Shown piece by piece: positions 45,215-54,316 of a DNA stretch of 64,000 bases (the first letter of the stretch is position 1; each line of letters begins with the position of its first letter). Origin of the DNA: JAICKN01 sp036489565. Its GTDB lineage: Bacteria > Acidobacteriota > Terriglobia > Terriglobales > Acidobacteriaceae. The stretch lies in contig DASXFN010000086.1 of assembly GCA_036489565.1 (NCBI GenBank), positions 62,001 to 126,000 on the forward strand, given 5' to 3'. The translations under genes were made by a program, and so were the position numbers. The notes under the pieces are model-generated. The model was not told where the DNA came from. It did not search any database and was given only the letters and a program-made list of their open reading frames with translations.

Positions 45215-45401
45215 TACTTAGATTCCGCACCCGCGTAGCGTGGTGTGTCGGACGTTTACAGGTAAAGGCGTCTTATCGAAGCTGTAAACGCCCGACAAAC
45301 TGCGATGAAAAGACAATAGAATCTCGGCACAAAGAACTCTCTGTGCCACTGCTCCCAAAGGGAGAGTGCAACATTTGTTGCTTACCTAATGCCGGACCAA
45401 C
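45201..45401 (-). ncRNA. Predicted retron msr-msd RNA
   Basis: On the minus strand the gap between effector and RT folds as a retron RNA. Outer a1/a2: GTTGGTCC plus GCATTA (45387-45401, in the last effector codons) pairs with TAATGC plus GGACCAAC (45201-45216, over the RT start), 14 bp with a small internal loop. Inside, 5' to 3': hairpin GCAAC/GTTGC (45368-45381), hairpin CTCCC/GGGAG (45352-45364), hairpin GGCACAGAG/CTTTGTGCC (45326-45347), a 6-bp closing stem AGATTC/GAATCT (45319-45324 with 45220-45225), and a 15-bp stem GTCGGGCGTTTACAG/CTGTAAACGTCCGAC (45247-45296). The last long hairpin is the likely msd. The branching G is not assigned. Confidence 0.8.
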
Positions 45402-46699
45402 CCATCACATGATAAAGGATAATACGTCCGCCCAAGGGGACGCTTTCTCCAGTCCCAGCGCTTCCGCACTTTTCCGGCGGCGTCGCGCACTCGCTCCAAT
45501 AAGCCCCTGCCAAAGGGTGTCAACAAATGTGTTTGGACATCCAGCACGCCGAGGCGATACGCCTCAAGCCGCTGTGCTGTAACTTCCGCGACTGGAACAC
45601 CGAGAACGCCGGCGATCTTTAGATCCTGCCATCCGGAACGCGATGCGAGGCCCAACGCTAGTAAAAGCTTCCACTGCGAACCTTGACTACGCTGTAAGGT
45701 CGGATCGCGCAGCATCGAGAGCGCAAGGCGATACTGGTTTGAATCCCAAAGGACATTCGACGGCCTGTTAACATCCTCACCGTAAAACGCCGATTTCAAT
45801 TCCACTGGAATACCGCGGTTAGGAAATAGCGGTTCGTACTTTTGTCCATCTGACCACAATATGACCGGGGCATTGTTAGGACAGCTATGTTCGAAGATCA
45901 TGCCAACCGCGCCGCTACCAAAACCCATAGGTATATGTTCACGCCGCGTCCACTTCGCTCTTACCTCGCAAAAGTTCAACATAACTGGGGTGAAGAACTG
46001 TCCAGACCCCTGGGCGGGGGTTGCCAGGCGGATACGCGCTCTTGTCAAACCGTATCCCCTATGCAAAACAGCATTTAGGCCACTCTCCAGCCCCCCATAA
46101 GACACGATCCAAAGGTTCGTCCACTTGTAGGAGATCCAGCTTTTAAGCGTCGGCTCCATTGCGTCCCGCAAATATGTCGCAATCCTGCGTCCGGTTCCGA
46201 TGAAATCTTCGACGAGCACGACGTTCTTCATGCGTTGCGCTCGCATCGAGTTCAACGTGGGGTGAGCCTGAACCCTTGGCCCGTAGATGCGAGCCAAATT
46301 CTCGTTCATACTCTTCACTCGGTCTGCGCTACTGCCGGCCACCCGTTTCGAAGGTCTGTCCGCGTCTTCCTCGGTTGGCGTCTCGACCACGCTGAACAAA
46401 GCGACATTCTCGTCACCTAATTCTCCAAAGAGCTGGACCAAGGCCATACTTACACCCGTTTCGAATTGCGTGTGCGAGACAAGACGAAGGGAACGCAGGA
46501 GCTGCCGCCCGATCTCCCGTTCGACAAATGGGAACTGGTCTAACCATGTTTTGCCGAGTTCGAAATCATCTAGCGTCAAAAGAGCCTCCGCCTCCCACCA
46601 TTGTGATCCAACGGGATTCTCCGAGTCCAGGGCGAGACGACGAAATGCGGAGTGCCCGAGGTGATAATTGGCGAGTTCGTCGTTTTTGCGCGCCAGCAA
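45386..46699 (-). CDS. Retron effector: PRTase-like domain with winged helix
   Basis: 437 residues from a TTG at 46699 that has no ribosome site. The PRTase-like core shows WLDQFPFVEREIGRQLLRSL, the PRPP-loop-like VVLVEDFIGTGRR (160-172) and GFGSGAVGMIFEHSCPNN followed by APVILW (about 259-282), features of conflict-system phosphoribosyltransferases. The last 110 residues form a winged helix (KIAGVLGVPVAEVTAQRLEA, LTPFGRGLLERV). PRTase plus winged helix is a known retron effector class (type III in the published scheme, from memory). The frame stays open for at least 27 codons upstream without ATG, GTG or TTG and reads protein-like, so the true start is uncertain. Confidence 0.82.
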   Translation of the reverse strand: MLARKNDELANYHLGHSAFRRLALDSENPVGSQWWEAEALLTLDDFELGKTWLDQFPFVEREIGRQLLRSLRLVSHTQFETGVSMALVQLFGELGDENVALFSVVETPTEEDADRPSKRVAGSSADRVKSMNENLARIYGPRVQAHPTLNSMRAQRMKNVVLVEDFIGTGRRIATYLRDAMEPTLKSWISYKWTNLWIVSYGGLESGLNAVLHRGYGLTRARIRLATPAQGSGQFFTPVMLNFCEVRAKWTRREHIPMGFGSGAVGMIFEHSCPNNAPVILWSDGQKYEPLFPNRGIPVELKSAFYGEDVNRPSNVLWDSNQYRLALSMLRDPTLQRSQGSQWKLLLALGLASRSGWQDLKIAGVLGVPVAEVTAQRLEAYRLGVLDVQTHLLTPFGRGLLERVRDAAGKVRKRWDWRKRPLGRTYYPLSCDGLVRH

Positions 46700-46776
46700 G
46701 CATGAGACGAAGACCCTGCTCCGAACCTTCGCAACAACCGGCTCGCCAATCTCACGGATAATGGGTAGTGAAAAAA

Positions 46777-47892
46777 CTATTGCGGCGTCTGCTGTGACAT
46801 TTCGCCAGGCGCGGGGTTGTAGAAGAAGTAAATGCGCAGTCCCAGATATTGTCCCGGGAATTCGCCCGGCAGCGGCGGAAATGGATTCGATCCCGTGATC
46901 CCCGCCCAGGCGGCGCGATCCAGCGGAATATCGCCGGAGGTGCCATCCAGCTTCAGGCCAGCCACCGTGCCGTTTTTCAAAATCACGAACTCAATGGCCA
47001 CCTTGCCCTTTTTAGAAATCGGCGGCTCGGCGGACTCGGGAATCACCCGATACCAATTTTCTTTTACATCATGGAGCACGCGCGCTAAGTAGGGCCCAAA
47101 ATCCACGCCCATCGTGTCCGTGAGAATGTCCATGTTCTCCACGGCCCGCGGCGCCGTGCGGCCTTGGTTTAAGCCATAATCTCCCGCGCTCCCGCCAAAT
47201 TTCCCCCGATTCGCGAGCGCCGCTTTGGCCGCCTGCTCAATGGCCGTGCCTGCCGACATATTTGGAGTATTAAAGTTTGGCTGCCGCGGCGGAGTGGGCG
47301 GCGGTGTCAGCTTTGCCATCTGATTTTCATCAGGCTTCTGTTGCGGCGGTGGCGGCGCTGATTGCTGCGCCGGCTGCTGCTGCGCGGGACTCTGGCTCGC
47401 CTGTTGCGGCGTAGGGCGCGGCGCCGGTGGATTGGGTCTTCCCGGCCGCGAACTATCAATAAACTTTTTCAGCTCCCGCTGATCAATCTTTGGCGTTTTG
47501 GAGGCCGCCATCCGGTCCTTGTCGGAAATGATGTTGCTGTTTACATGCTTCGGCCTCTGCAAATCCGGAGGCAATTCCAAATAGGTGAGCTGTTTCTGTT
47601 TTGCCAGGTCCGCAGGGCTCACGCGCACCACAGCCGATAAAGGCAGATACTTCGCCAGCCGGTTCGCATTCAGGATCACAAGAATCAGGGCGATATGGAC
47701 GATCAGCGAAATCCAAAACGCTTCCCGCTGCCGCGATTTTGAAAGGTCATCCTGAAGCTGAATCACCAGCTCCGGCGTAACATGCAGATCGCGATAAGCC
47801 GATTCCCACCGATCCACGTCATACAAGCCGGTACCTTCCGCGGGCGAAGGCGGAGTGGTAGGAGGCCGCGGAGGGGTTTCGGTCATAGGCAT
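46777..47892 (-). CDS. TonB-like protein with long Pro/Gln spacer
   Basis: 371 residues. A cytoplasmic N-terminal part (VTPELVIQLQDDLSKSRQRE) precedes one membrane helix (FWISLIVHIALILVILNA), a Pro/Gln-rich periplasmic spacer (PAQQQPAQQSAPPPPQQKP) and a C-terminal TonB-like domain (VKENWYRVIPESAEPP, VAIEFVILKNGTVAGLKL). It probably energises or braces an outer-membrane process; the extra cytoplasmic N-terminus is unusual for TonB. The stop lies just upstream of the retron effector start region. Confidence 0.82.
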   Translation of the reverse strand: MPMTETPPRPPTTPPSPAEGTGLYDVDRWESAYRDLHVTPELVIQLQDDLSKSRQREAFWISLIVHIALILVILNANRLAKYLPLSAVVRVSPADLAKQKQLTYLELPPDLQRPKHVNSNIISDKDRMAASKTPKIDQRELKKFIDSSRPGRPNPPAPRPTPQQASQSPAQQQPAQQSAPPPPQQKPDENQMAKLTPPPTPPRQPNFNTPNMSAGTAIEQAAKAALANRGKFGGSAGDYGLNQGRTAPRAVENMDILTDTMGVDFGPYLARVLHDVKENWYRVIPESAEPPISKKGKVAIEFVILKNGTVAGLKLDGTSGDIPLDRAAWAGITGSNPFPPLPGEFPGQYLGLRIYFFYNPAPGEMSQQTPQ

Positions 47893-48164
47893 GGCATTTT
47901 CAGCTTAATGGGTTAGACACAACTCACCCGCCATTAGTTGCTGGACTTGAACATCAGACTTGCAATTCGCTCGAGGCCCGTGGGATACCGCCAACTTCTG
48001 CTCTCCTTCGCTGCCAAGTGCTTTTATTGTCGCATTTTCCCGGAATTTGGTGAAATTCTAAAGGTACCTGCACCTTGGGAATAGTAAGGAAAAGCGTACA
48101 TCGAATACCGCGGGGGTACTGTCAAGAAGTGTAAAAACCGCCTGGGCTAAAACTGACAAAATCG

Positions 48165-49145
48165 CTACTTTCGCAGCGTCTCAAGTTGCGCTTTCTTCCC
48201 GTGCTCTGCAATCACGGAAACAATACTCAATGCCAGGCTAAGCGCCTCGCGCCCGTCTTCCACTGAAACCAAAGGTTTTGAGCGCTGCCGTACGCACTCC
48301 AAAAATGATTTAAGCTCCGACTGCAAGGGTTCCTCGGCCTGCAACTCAGGTTTATTGATCTTGATTTGCGGATTTGCCGAAGGTTCTCCCGTGCCACCCT
48401 CCCCGCCAACGCTGAAAACCAAAACGTCCTGCCGGCTGTAATCCAGTGATATGTACTGTCCCGGCTGAAAGAAGCGCAACTTCCGCACCAGTTCGGTTGA
48501 AACCCGGCTGGCAGTGAAGTTCGCGACGCAGCCGGACTCAAACTCCAGCCGCACATTCGCGATGTCCACCTTGCGGGAAAGGATGGGCAGTCCCACCGCC
48601 CGTATCTCTTTCACCGGCGAGCGAACAAGTGAAAGGACAATATCCAGGTCATGAATCATCAGGTCCAGCACTACGTCCACATCCAAAGATCGCGGGCTGA
48701 ACATGCTCAAGCGATGTACTTCAAAAAACATGGGCTGCGTAACCAAAGGGACGGTCGCGCGAACCGCTGGATTGAAGCGCTCCAAATGCCCCACCTGGAC
48801 TACTCGCTTAAACTGCTGTGCGAGCCGCACAATTTCATTGGCGTCGGCCAGAGAAGGAGCCAGCGGCTTCTCCACTAACACGTCAATCCCTGATTCCATT
48901 AGCGCGCGCGATACTTCCAGATGGCTGATGGTCGGCACAACCACTGAAGCTGCCTGCACCTCATTGTAAGTAGCGATCAATTGCTCGATGGAGCCGAAGG
49001 CGCGGCAGCCGAATTCTTTCGCCAGCAGGTCCGCTCGCGCCAGGTCAGTGTCAACAATCCCCGCCAGCCGTACCGCTTCGCCTTGCTTTGCCAGCTTGTC
49101 GTAAACGCGCGCATGATTTCGCCCAAACGCGCCCGCACCGATCAC
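48165..49145 (-). CDS. Gfo/Idh/MocA family oxidoreductase
   Basis: 326 residues counted from GTG 49145, which sits inside the first beta strand (VIGAGAFGRNH). Translation continues upstream in frame as NDKNLITVA from a CTG at 49175, so the real protein is probably about ten residues longer with a non-standard start. NAD(P)-binding GAGAFG, then the VEKPLAPS motif and GHLERFNPAVRA are typical. It oxidises or reduces a sugar derivative, possibly a nucleotide-sugar or inositol, in line with the GDP-mannose genes upstream in the same direction. Confidence 0.88.
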   Translation of the reverse strand: MIGAGAFGRNHARVYDKLAKQGEAVRLAGIVDTDLARADLLAKEFGCRAFGSIEQLIATYNEVQAASVVVPTISHLEVSRALMESGIDVLVEKPLAPSLADANEIVRLAQQFKRVVQVGHLERFNPAVRATVPLVTQPMFFEVHRLSMFSPRSLDVDVVLDLMIHDLDIVLSLVRSPVKEIRAVGLPILSRKVDIANVRLEFESGCVANFTASRVSTELVRKLRFFQPGQYISLDYSRQDVLVFSVGGEGGTGEPSANPQIKINKPELQAEEPLQSELKSFLECVRQRSKPLVSVEDGREALSLALSIVSVIAEHGKKAQLETLRK

Positions 49146-49282
49146 CGCTACCGTAATTAAATTTTTATCGTTCAGGAATGGTCCTTACCATTGGAGGTCG
49201 AGCTAAAGATTACAACATCGGCGCGAAATGGCGGAAATTGCAGCAAATCGTTCAGGATTGACCTTTCGTTTTTCTGATCGCT

Positions 49283-50713
49283 CTAAGAGTTTTCGACAAA
49301 CGCCTTGGCATTGGCAAGGATTTCACTCACCAGCGCCGGTGACGCCGCCTCGCTGTAAACACGCAGCAGTGGCTCCGTTCCCGAAGCGCGGAAAAGCACC
49401 CACGGCTCCGCGCCGTTTCCATCCGATGGAATATTCAGGAAGAATTTCACTCCATCCATGTGTTCCTTTCGCAATACGGAACTCGCTCCCAGCTTTTTCG
49501 TCGTTTCAGCTTTCGCGCGCTGAATCGCGCTCTGCTTTACTTCTTCCGGAATGTGCAAATCCAGCCGCCCGTAATGGTGTGCTCCAAATTCCTTTTGCAA
49601 GTCGGCGACTAACTGGCCGAGCGGCTTGCCTTCCTCCGCCATCACGTTCGCCAGCAGCAGCGAATTCAACACTCCATCCCGCTCCGGAAGATAGCGCGAG
49701 TAGCCGATCCCGCCGGACTCCTCACCGCCAATTACGATTTCGCGCTCCATCATCAGGTCGGCAATATATTTAAAGCCGATGCAGCATTCATTCAATTTGC
49801 GTCCATGCTTGGCCGCAATGCGGTCGAGCATTTTTGTCGTGTTAAAGGCCCGCACCACTTCGCCGGGCCACTTCTTGCGCTCCAGCAGCCAGCGGAGCAG
49901 GACCGAAAAAATCTTGTGCGAATCCACAAAGCTGCCGTCTTCCGCTACCGCGCCAATGCGGTCGGCGTCGCCATCGGTGGCAAATCCGGCATGGCACTTT
50001 TCCTTTTTCACCGTTTCCTGCAGCAGCACCACGTGCGGCTCAATCGGCTCCGGATTAATTCCCGGAAACAATGGATTCAGCTCCTGCCGGATGGCCACGT
50101 GCTGAATGCCCTTGCGCGAAAATATCTGCGGCAAAATGCCGCGCCCTGACCCGTACATCGCGTCCACCGCGAACTTGAAATTCGCCTTTGCAATCAGATC
50201 CACGTCAGCAAAGCGGCAAATCGCTTCCATGTACGGAGTCTTCAAGTCCACTTCGGTGATGCTCGCGCTCTTTCCGTTCGGCATGGCAGCAGCATGTAAC
50301 TCGCGCTCAATCACCTTCATGATGGCAGGCGTCGCCGAGCCGCCAAATTTTCCTTTGAACTTCACCCCATTCCAATTCCACGGATTATGGCTCGATGTGA
50401 CCACAACTCCGCCCGCCGCGCCTTGCTCCTTCACCGCCAGCGAAATTGCCGGAGTGGGAACATAGTCGGCGGCAAGCTTCACCGCGATCCCCGCCGCCGC
50501 CAGCACTTCCGCGACAACGCGCGCTGCGTTCTTGGAGGCAAAGCGTGTGTCATAGCCGACGATCACGCCCTGGCTGAAATCCTCTTCCTTGAGCACATAA
50601 GACGCGATGGCCCCAGCCACCCGGCGCACATTCGCAAACGTGAAGTCGTCCGCGATCACTCCGCGCCAGCCGTCAGTGCCAAACTTGATTTGAGTTGTGA
50701 GCTCGTTAGTCAT
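49283..50713 (-). CDS. Phosphomannomutase/phosphoglucomutase
   Basis: 476 residues. It interconverts hexose 6- and 1-phosphates through a phosphoserine. FGTDGWRGVIADDFT is the start of domain 1, the catalytic Ser is in TSSHNPWNWNG (106-116), the metal site is DGDADRIGAV, and GGEESGGIGY is the sugar-binding loop. Between PMI and GMP genes, the mannose form is the likely substrate. The gene follows manC-like by a palindromic spacer at 50721-50778. Confidence 0.93.
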   Translation of the reverse strand: MTNELTTQIKFGTDGWRGVIADDFTFANVRRVAGAIASYVLKEEDFSQGVIVGYDTRFASKNAARVVAEVLAAAGIAVKLAADYVPTPAISLAVKEQGAAGGVVVTSSHNPWNWNGVKFKGKFGGSATPAIMKVIERELHAAAMPNGKSASITEVDLKTPYMEAICRFADVDLIAKANFKFAVDAMYGSGRGILPQIFSRKGIQHVAIRQELNPLFPGINPEPIEPHVVLLQETVKKEKCHAGFATDGDADRIGAVAEDGSFVDSHKIFSVLLRWLLERKKWPGEVVRAFNTTKMLDRIAAKHGRKLNECCIGFKYIADLMMEREIVIGGEESGGIGYSRYLPERDGVLNSLLLANVMAEEGKPLGQLVADLQKEFGAHHYGRLDLHIPEEVKQSAIQRAKAETTKKLGASSVLRKEHMDGVKFFLNIPSDGNGAEPWVLFRASGTEPLLRVYSEAASPALVSEILANAKAFVENS

Positions 50714-50720
50714 TGTTTTG

Positions 50721-50778
50721 GTCGTTGGTCATTGGTCATTGGCTCTAGGCTGTTGGCCAAAAACCAATGACCAACGAC
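50721..50778. repeat. 15-bp inverted repeat, dispersed type
   Basis: GTCGTTGGTCATTGG (50721-50735) and CCAATGACCAACGAC (50764-50778) are perfectly complementary. The inner part also repeats GGTCATTGG and GGCC...GGCC-like words. A shorter relative (GGCAATTGGCCGTTGGCC) lies at about 9212-9229. It sits between the phosphohexomutase and GDP-mannose genes. Confidence 0.7.
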
Positions 50779-50790
50779 CAACGACGCCTT

Positions 50791-51903
50791 TCAAACCAGC
50801 TTTTTCAATTTTTTTTCGTCCAGATACTTCACTACCTTGCCCACATCCTGCGCCTGTTCGCGCGTGGTAATCAGCAAGGCGTCATCCGTTTCCACAACCA
50901 CCAGATTATTCACTCCCACGGCCGCGACAAACTTGCCCGGCACATGCAGGTAGTTCCCGGTCGCGTTCAGAGTGAAGATGCCCTGTGCCTGGATCAGGTT
51001 GCCGTCCGCGGGTTGCTGCTTGGCCGCGTGGTGCTCATGCAGCGCCGTCCATGAACCCAGGTCGTTCCACCCGAAATCCGCCGGGAGACAATAAATGCTA
51101 GAGCTTTGCTCCCCTTTCGCCGAGCGCGGCTCCAGCACTGCATAATCAATGCTGATGTTCTCGCACTTTGGATAAAGCCGTTTGAATGTGCTGGCAAACT
51201 TTTTCGTCCCGAACGTCGCGGCGATTTGTTCCAGAATCGGCGCCGTTTTCGGCAAGTGCTCACGCAGCGCATTGGCCAGCGTACGCGCACTCCACAAAAA
51301 CATTCCGCTATTCCAGAAGTAGTTGCCTTCGCTTACAAAACCTGCGGCGCGCACCGCGTCCGGCTTTTCGGTAAAGCGTCGCACCCGCGAAGTTTCCGCA
51401 TCGTAAGCTGCGCCGACTTCGATGTAGCCGTATCCCGTCTCCGGACGTGTAGGGGGTATTCCCAGCACCACGATATTTTCGGCGGCCGCCGCGATCTCCA
51501 CGCCTTTCTCAATCGTCCGGCGATAAGCCTTCTCGTCGCTGATGACTTGATCGGACGGAAACATTCCGATGACTGCTTCGGGATTCAATTTGAGCAGAAT
51601 AAAAGCGGCAAGCCCAATCGCGGGGGCGGTGTTGCGCCCCACCGGTTCGGCAATAATTTGTTTTTTATTGAGGGTGGAAACCTGTCGTCCGATTTCCTTT
51701 TGTGAGTCTTCGTTGGTAATGACCCAGAAATTGTCAGGCGTGGACAACGGCAGCAGCCGCGCCACCGTCTGCTGGATCATCGTCTGCTTTCCATCAAGCG
51801 CCAGCAGCTGCTTGGCCTTGGTTTTACGGCTCAGCGGCCAGAACCGCGTGCCACGGCCTCCGGCCAAAATCACGGGATAAAAGTTCGCAGGTTTTTTGCT
51901 CAC
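50791..51903 (-). CDS. manC: Mannose-1-phosphate guanylyltransferase
   Basis: 370 residues, GTG start. It makes GDP-mannose from mannose 1-phosphate and GTP. LAGGRGTRFWPLSRKTKAKQ (residues 13-32) is the nucleotide-binding signature and FTEKPDAVRA the second family motif. The length shows the short form, without the C-terminal isomerase (cupin) domain of bifunctional enzymes; a separate isomerase gene lies directly upstream. It feeds glycan or glycolipid synthesis. Confidence 0.93.
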   Translation of the reverse strand: MSKKPANFYPVILAGGRGTRFWPLSRKTKAKQLLALDGKQTMIQQTVARLLPLSTPDNFWVITNEDSQKEIGRQVSTLNKKQIIAEPVGRNTAPAIGLAAFILLKLNPEAVIGMFPSDQVISDEKAYRRTIEKGVEIAAAAENIVVLGIPPTRPETGYGYIEVGAAYDAETSRVRRFTEKPDAVRAAGFVSEGNYFWNSGMFLWSARTLANALREHLPKTAPILEQIAATFGTKKFASTFKRLYPKCENISIDYAVLEPRSAKGEQSSSIYCLPADFGWNDLGSWTALHEHHAAKQQPADGNLIQAQGIFTLNATGNYLHVPGKFVAAVGVNNLVVVETDDALLITTREQAQDVGKVVKYLDEKKLKKLV

Positions 51904-51923
51904 GAAGTTTTCAATCGAGAATT

Positions 51924-52925
51924 CTAAATTTGGATTTGTGGTTCTTGCAGCGCCGCTCCCGGCACCGACGACTTCAAAAATTCCACCGACCCGAGTGGCT
52001 GCACACGGAACTCTTCCGCGCTGGCCGGCACCACCACGGAATCTCCCCGGGCAAACGTCACCGCCTCCGCTCCCGCGATTTCCACCACCGCAGTTCCTTC
52101 AATGGCAACCAGAATTTGCACGGAAGACTTCCCTGAACCATCTCGCGTGGAAAATCCGTGAGGAGCGTTCATCTCAAACCGATCCACCGCGAAGTAAGGG
52201 GCCGCGATCAGTGCCGAATGCCGGTTCCCGCTGCCATTCAAATCCACGGCGGCCAACTGTATCACCTTCCCCGCCGCGGCCTTCTCTTTCACCGCCGCCA
52301 GCCCATCCTTCAAATGCAACTCCCGCGGACGCCCGTAATCGTACAGGCGATAAGTAATGTCCGACTGCTGCTGCGTTTCCACAATAATGGAATTCGGCCC
52401 CAATGTATGCACCGTTCCCCCGGCCACATAAATCATCTCGCCCGGGAATACGTCCACCCAGTTCAATAACTCTTCCGCGCGCTTCTCGTGGATGGATTTC
52501 TCAAACTCTGCCCGCGTCACTCCCGCCTTCAGCCCCAGACCAATTTGCGCTCCCGGCTTGGCATAAGCGACATACCAACACTCGGTTTTTCCCCATGGCT
52601 CGCCGATCTGACGCGCCAGCTCGTCATCAGGATGCACCTGCACAGAAAGCTTCTCGTGGGGAAACAGGAATTTCACGAGCAGCGGAAAGCGCCTCTCATC
52701 GCGGGCCGCTTCTCCTACTAGTTCGCGGCCATATTCTGAACTCAATGCCGCTAAAGTTTTCCCCGCCAACGCCCCATTCGCCACTTTGCAGTGGTCTCCA
52801 GTCAGCCACGACTCCCCAATTTTCTCGCGAAAACTTTGTCTTGGATAAATCGGAGAAAGGTCCGTGGTGCCCCACGGCCGCGGATCAAATAACGGAGACA
52901 TCAGCAGCGGATAGAATTTTGCCAT
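51924..52925 (-). CDS. manA: Class I mannose-6-phosphate isomerase
   Basis: 333 residues. It converts fructose 6-phosphate to mannose 6-phosphate, the entry to the GDP-mannose pathway. The zinc-cupin features are VQVHPDDELAR, GKTECWYVAYA and IYVAGGTVHTLGP (carrying the zinc-ligand His and Glu/Gln). The class I type is indicated by the single cupin barrel with N-terminal PLLMSPLFDPRPWG. It is the first gene of the manA-manC-phosphohexomutase group, 20 bp before manC. Confidence 0.93.
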   Translation of the reverse strand: MAKFYPLLMSPLFDPRPWGTTDLSPIYPRQSFREKIGESWLTGDHCKVANGALAGKTLAALSSEYGRELVGEAARDERRFPLLVKFLFPHEKLSVQVHPDDELARQIGEPWGKTECWYVAYAKPGAQIGLGLKAGVTRAEFEKSIHEKRAEELLNWVDVFPGEMIYVAGGTVHTLGPNSIIVETQQQSDITYRLYDYGRPRELHLKDGLAAVKEKAAAGKVIQLAAVDLNGSGNRHSALIAAPYFAVDRFEMNAPHGFSTRDGSGKSSVQILVAIEGTAVVEIAGAEAVTFARGDSVVVPASAEEFRVQPLGSVEFLKSSVPGAALQEPQIQI

Positions 52926-53088
52926 GTCTATTTAGAAACAAGTCCTGGAAACGCCTGTCCAGAAATGATTTGGCAACGGCGCACGGATCCCTGATGAGAA
53001 AGCCCCAACATCAACCCGAGCACCCCGCCCCGCCCTTAGAAGCCATCAGGCGCGAACAGGCTGCCCGGTCCGTCAATCTTTACCGCGG

Positions 53089-54291
53089 TTAAAGAGACGA
53101 CACGAACTTCCGGATGCCTTCCAGCCCCCGATCCAACTCCGCCTGCGAGGTCGCATAGGAAATCCGCACATGCTCATTCGTCCCGAATCCCTCACCTGCC
53201 ACCGTGGCTACATGGGCTTCCCGCAGCAGTCCACTGGCAAAGTCGCTCGCGGTTTTCACGCTGCCCTTGCCGAGGAACGCCGAAATATTCGGATACACAT
53301 AGAACGCGCCTTCCGGCATATTGCACTGCACGCCGGGAATCGCCCGCAGTCCCTTCACAATATGGTCGCGTAACTTAATGTACTCCGCTCGCATCTCCTG
53401 CACGCGCTCCTGCGGCCCTTGCAACGCCGCGACCGCCGCCTTCTGCACAATGGAAGTCGGGTTTGACGTGGACTGCCCTTGTAGCTTCGCCATCGCGCTC
53501 ACCACCTTCGCCGGAGCCAGCCCATAACCCAGCCGCCATCCGGTCATGGCATAAGTTTTGGAAAGCGATCCGCAGACGAAAATGCGCTCGTGATATTGGC
53601 GCAGCGAGCCCACGGAAAAGTTCTTCCCCGTGTAATTCAGATACACATAGCATTCATCGGAGAGCACCCAGATGCCGCGTTCCGCCGCGAAGCGCACCAC
53701 TTCCGTCTGGTCTTCCGGCGACATCACCGCCCCCGAAGGGTTCGACGGCGAGTTCAGAATAATCAACTTCGTCCGCGGCGTTACCAGCCGCGCCACCATG
53801 TCAGCCGTCACGCGGAAGTTCTGCGATTCGTCGCTTTGCAGCAACACGCAGTTTCCGCCTGCATAGCGCACAATGTCCTTGAACGAAACCCAATAAGGCA
53901 CCGGCAGAATGACTTCATCGCCATGGTCCACCAGCACCTGGATGGCGTTAAACAGTACATGCTTGCCGCCCACCGAAGCGATGGCCTCTTCGCGCTTGTA
54001 GCCGGAACCAAAGTCCGTTCCGTGCCGCTGCACAATCGCATCGCGCAACTCAGCCGTACCGCCCACCGCCGTGTATCGGGTGAAATTCCCCTCAATGGCC
54101 GCAATCGCCGCATCTTTAATATGCTGCGGAGTCGTAAAGTGCGGCTCGCCCGCCGTCAGGTCCACCACTTTAATTCCCTGTTGCCGCAGCTTGTCGGCTT
54201 CGGCCGCCGCCGCCATGGTGGCGGAAGGCTCGATGCGCCCAATCCGCTCGGCAAATTTCAGCGCTAATGGTGCTTCGGTTACTGGAGTCAT
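53089..54291 (-). CDS. Class I/II PLP-dependent aminotransferase (aspartate type)
   Basis: 400 residues. DLTAGEPHFTTPQHIKDAAI, YTAVGGTAELRDAIVQRHG and the PLP-lysine segment CGSLSKTYAMTGWRLGY are the signatures of the thermophilic-type aspartate aminotransferase. It would convert aspartate and 2-oxoglutarate to oxaloacetate and glutamate, or serve a prephenate/tyrosine role, which sequence alone cannot settle. coaD follows it, head to tail, upstream on the minus strand. Confidence 0.92.
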   Translation of the reverse strand: MTPVTEAPLALKFAERIGRIEPSATMAAAAEADKLRQQGIKVVDLTAGEPHFTTPQHIKDAAIAAIEGNFTRYTAVGGTAELRDAIVQRHGTDFGSGYKREEAIASVGGKHVLFNAIQVLVDHGDEVILPVPYWVSFKDIVRYAGGNCVLLQSDESQNFRVTADMVARLVTPRTKLIILNSPSNPSGAVMSPEDQTEVVRFAAERGIWVLSDECYVYLNYTGKNFSVGSLRQYHERIFVCGSLSKTYAMTGWRLGYGLAPAKVVSAMAKLQGQSTSNPTSIVQKAAVAALQGPQERVQEMRAEYIKLRDHIVKGLRAIPGVQCNMPEGAFYVYPNISAFLGKGSVKTASDFASGLLREAHVATVAGEGFGTNEHVRISYATSQAELDRGLEGIRKFVSSL

Positions 54292-54316
54292 TTTCCTTTT
54301 CCTGCCTTTTTCAAAC

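Noticed and set aside
53590..54267. 225-codon open frame antisense to the aminotransferase
   Set aside because: Arg/His-rich, no domain, entirely within a conserved enzyme gene.
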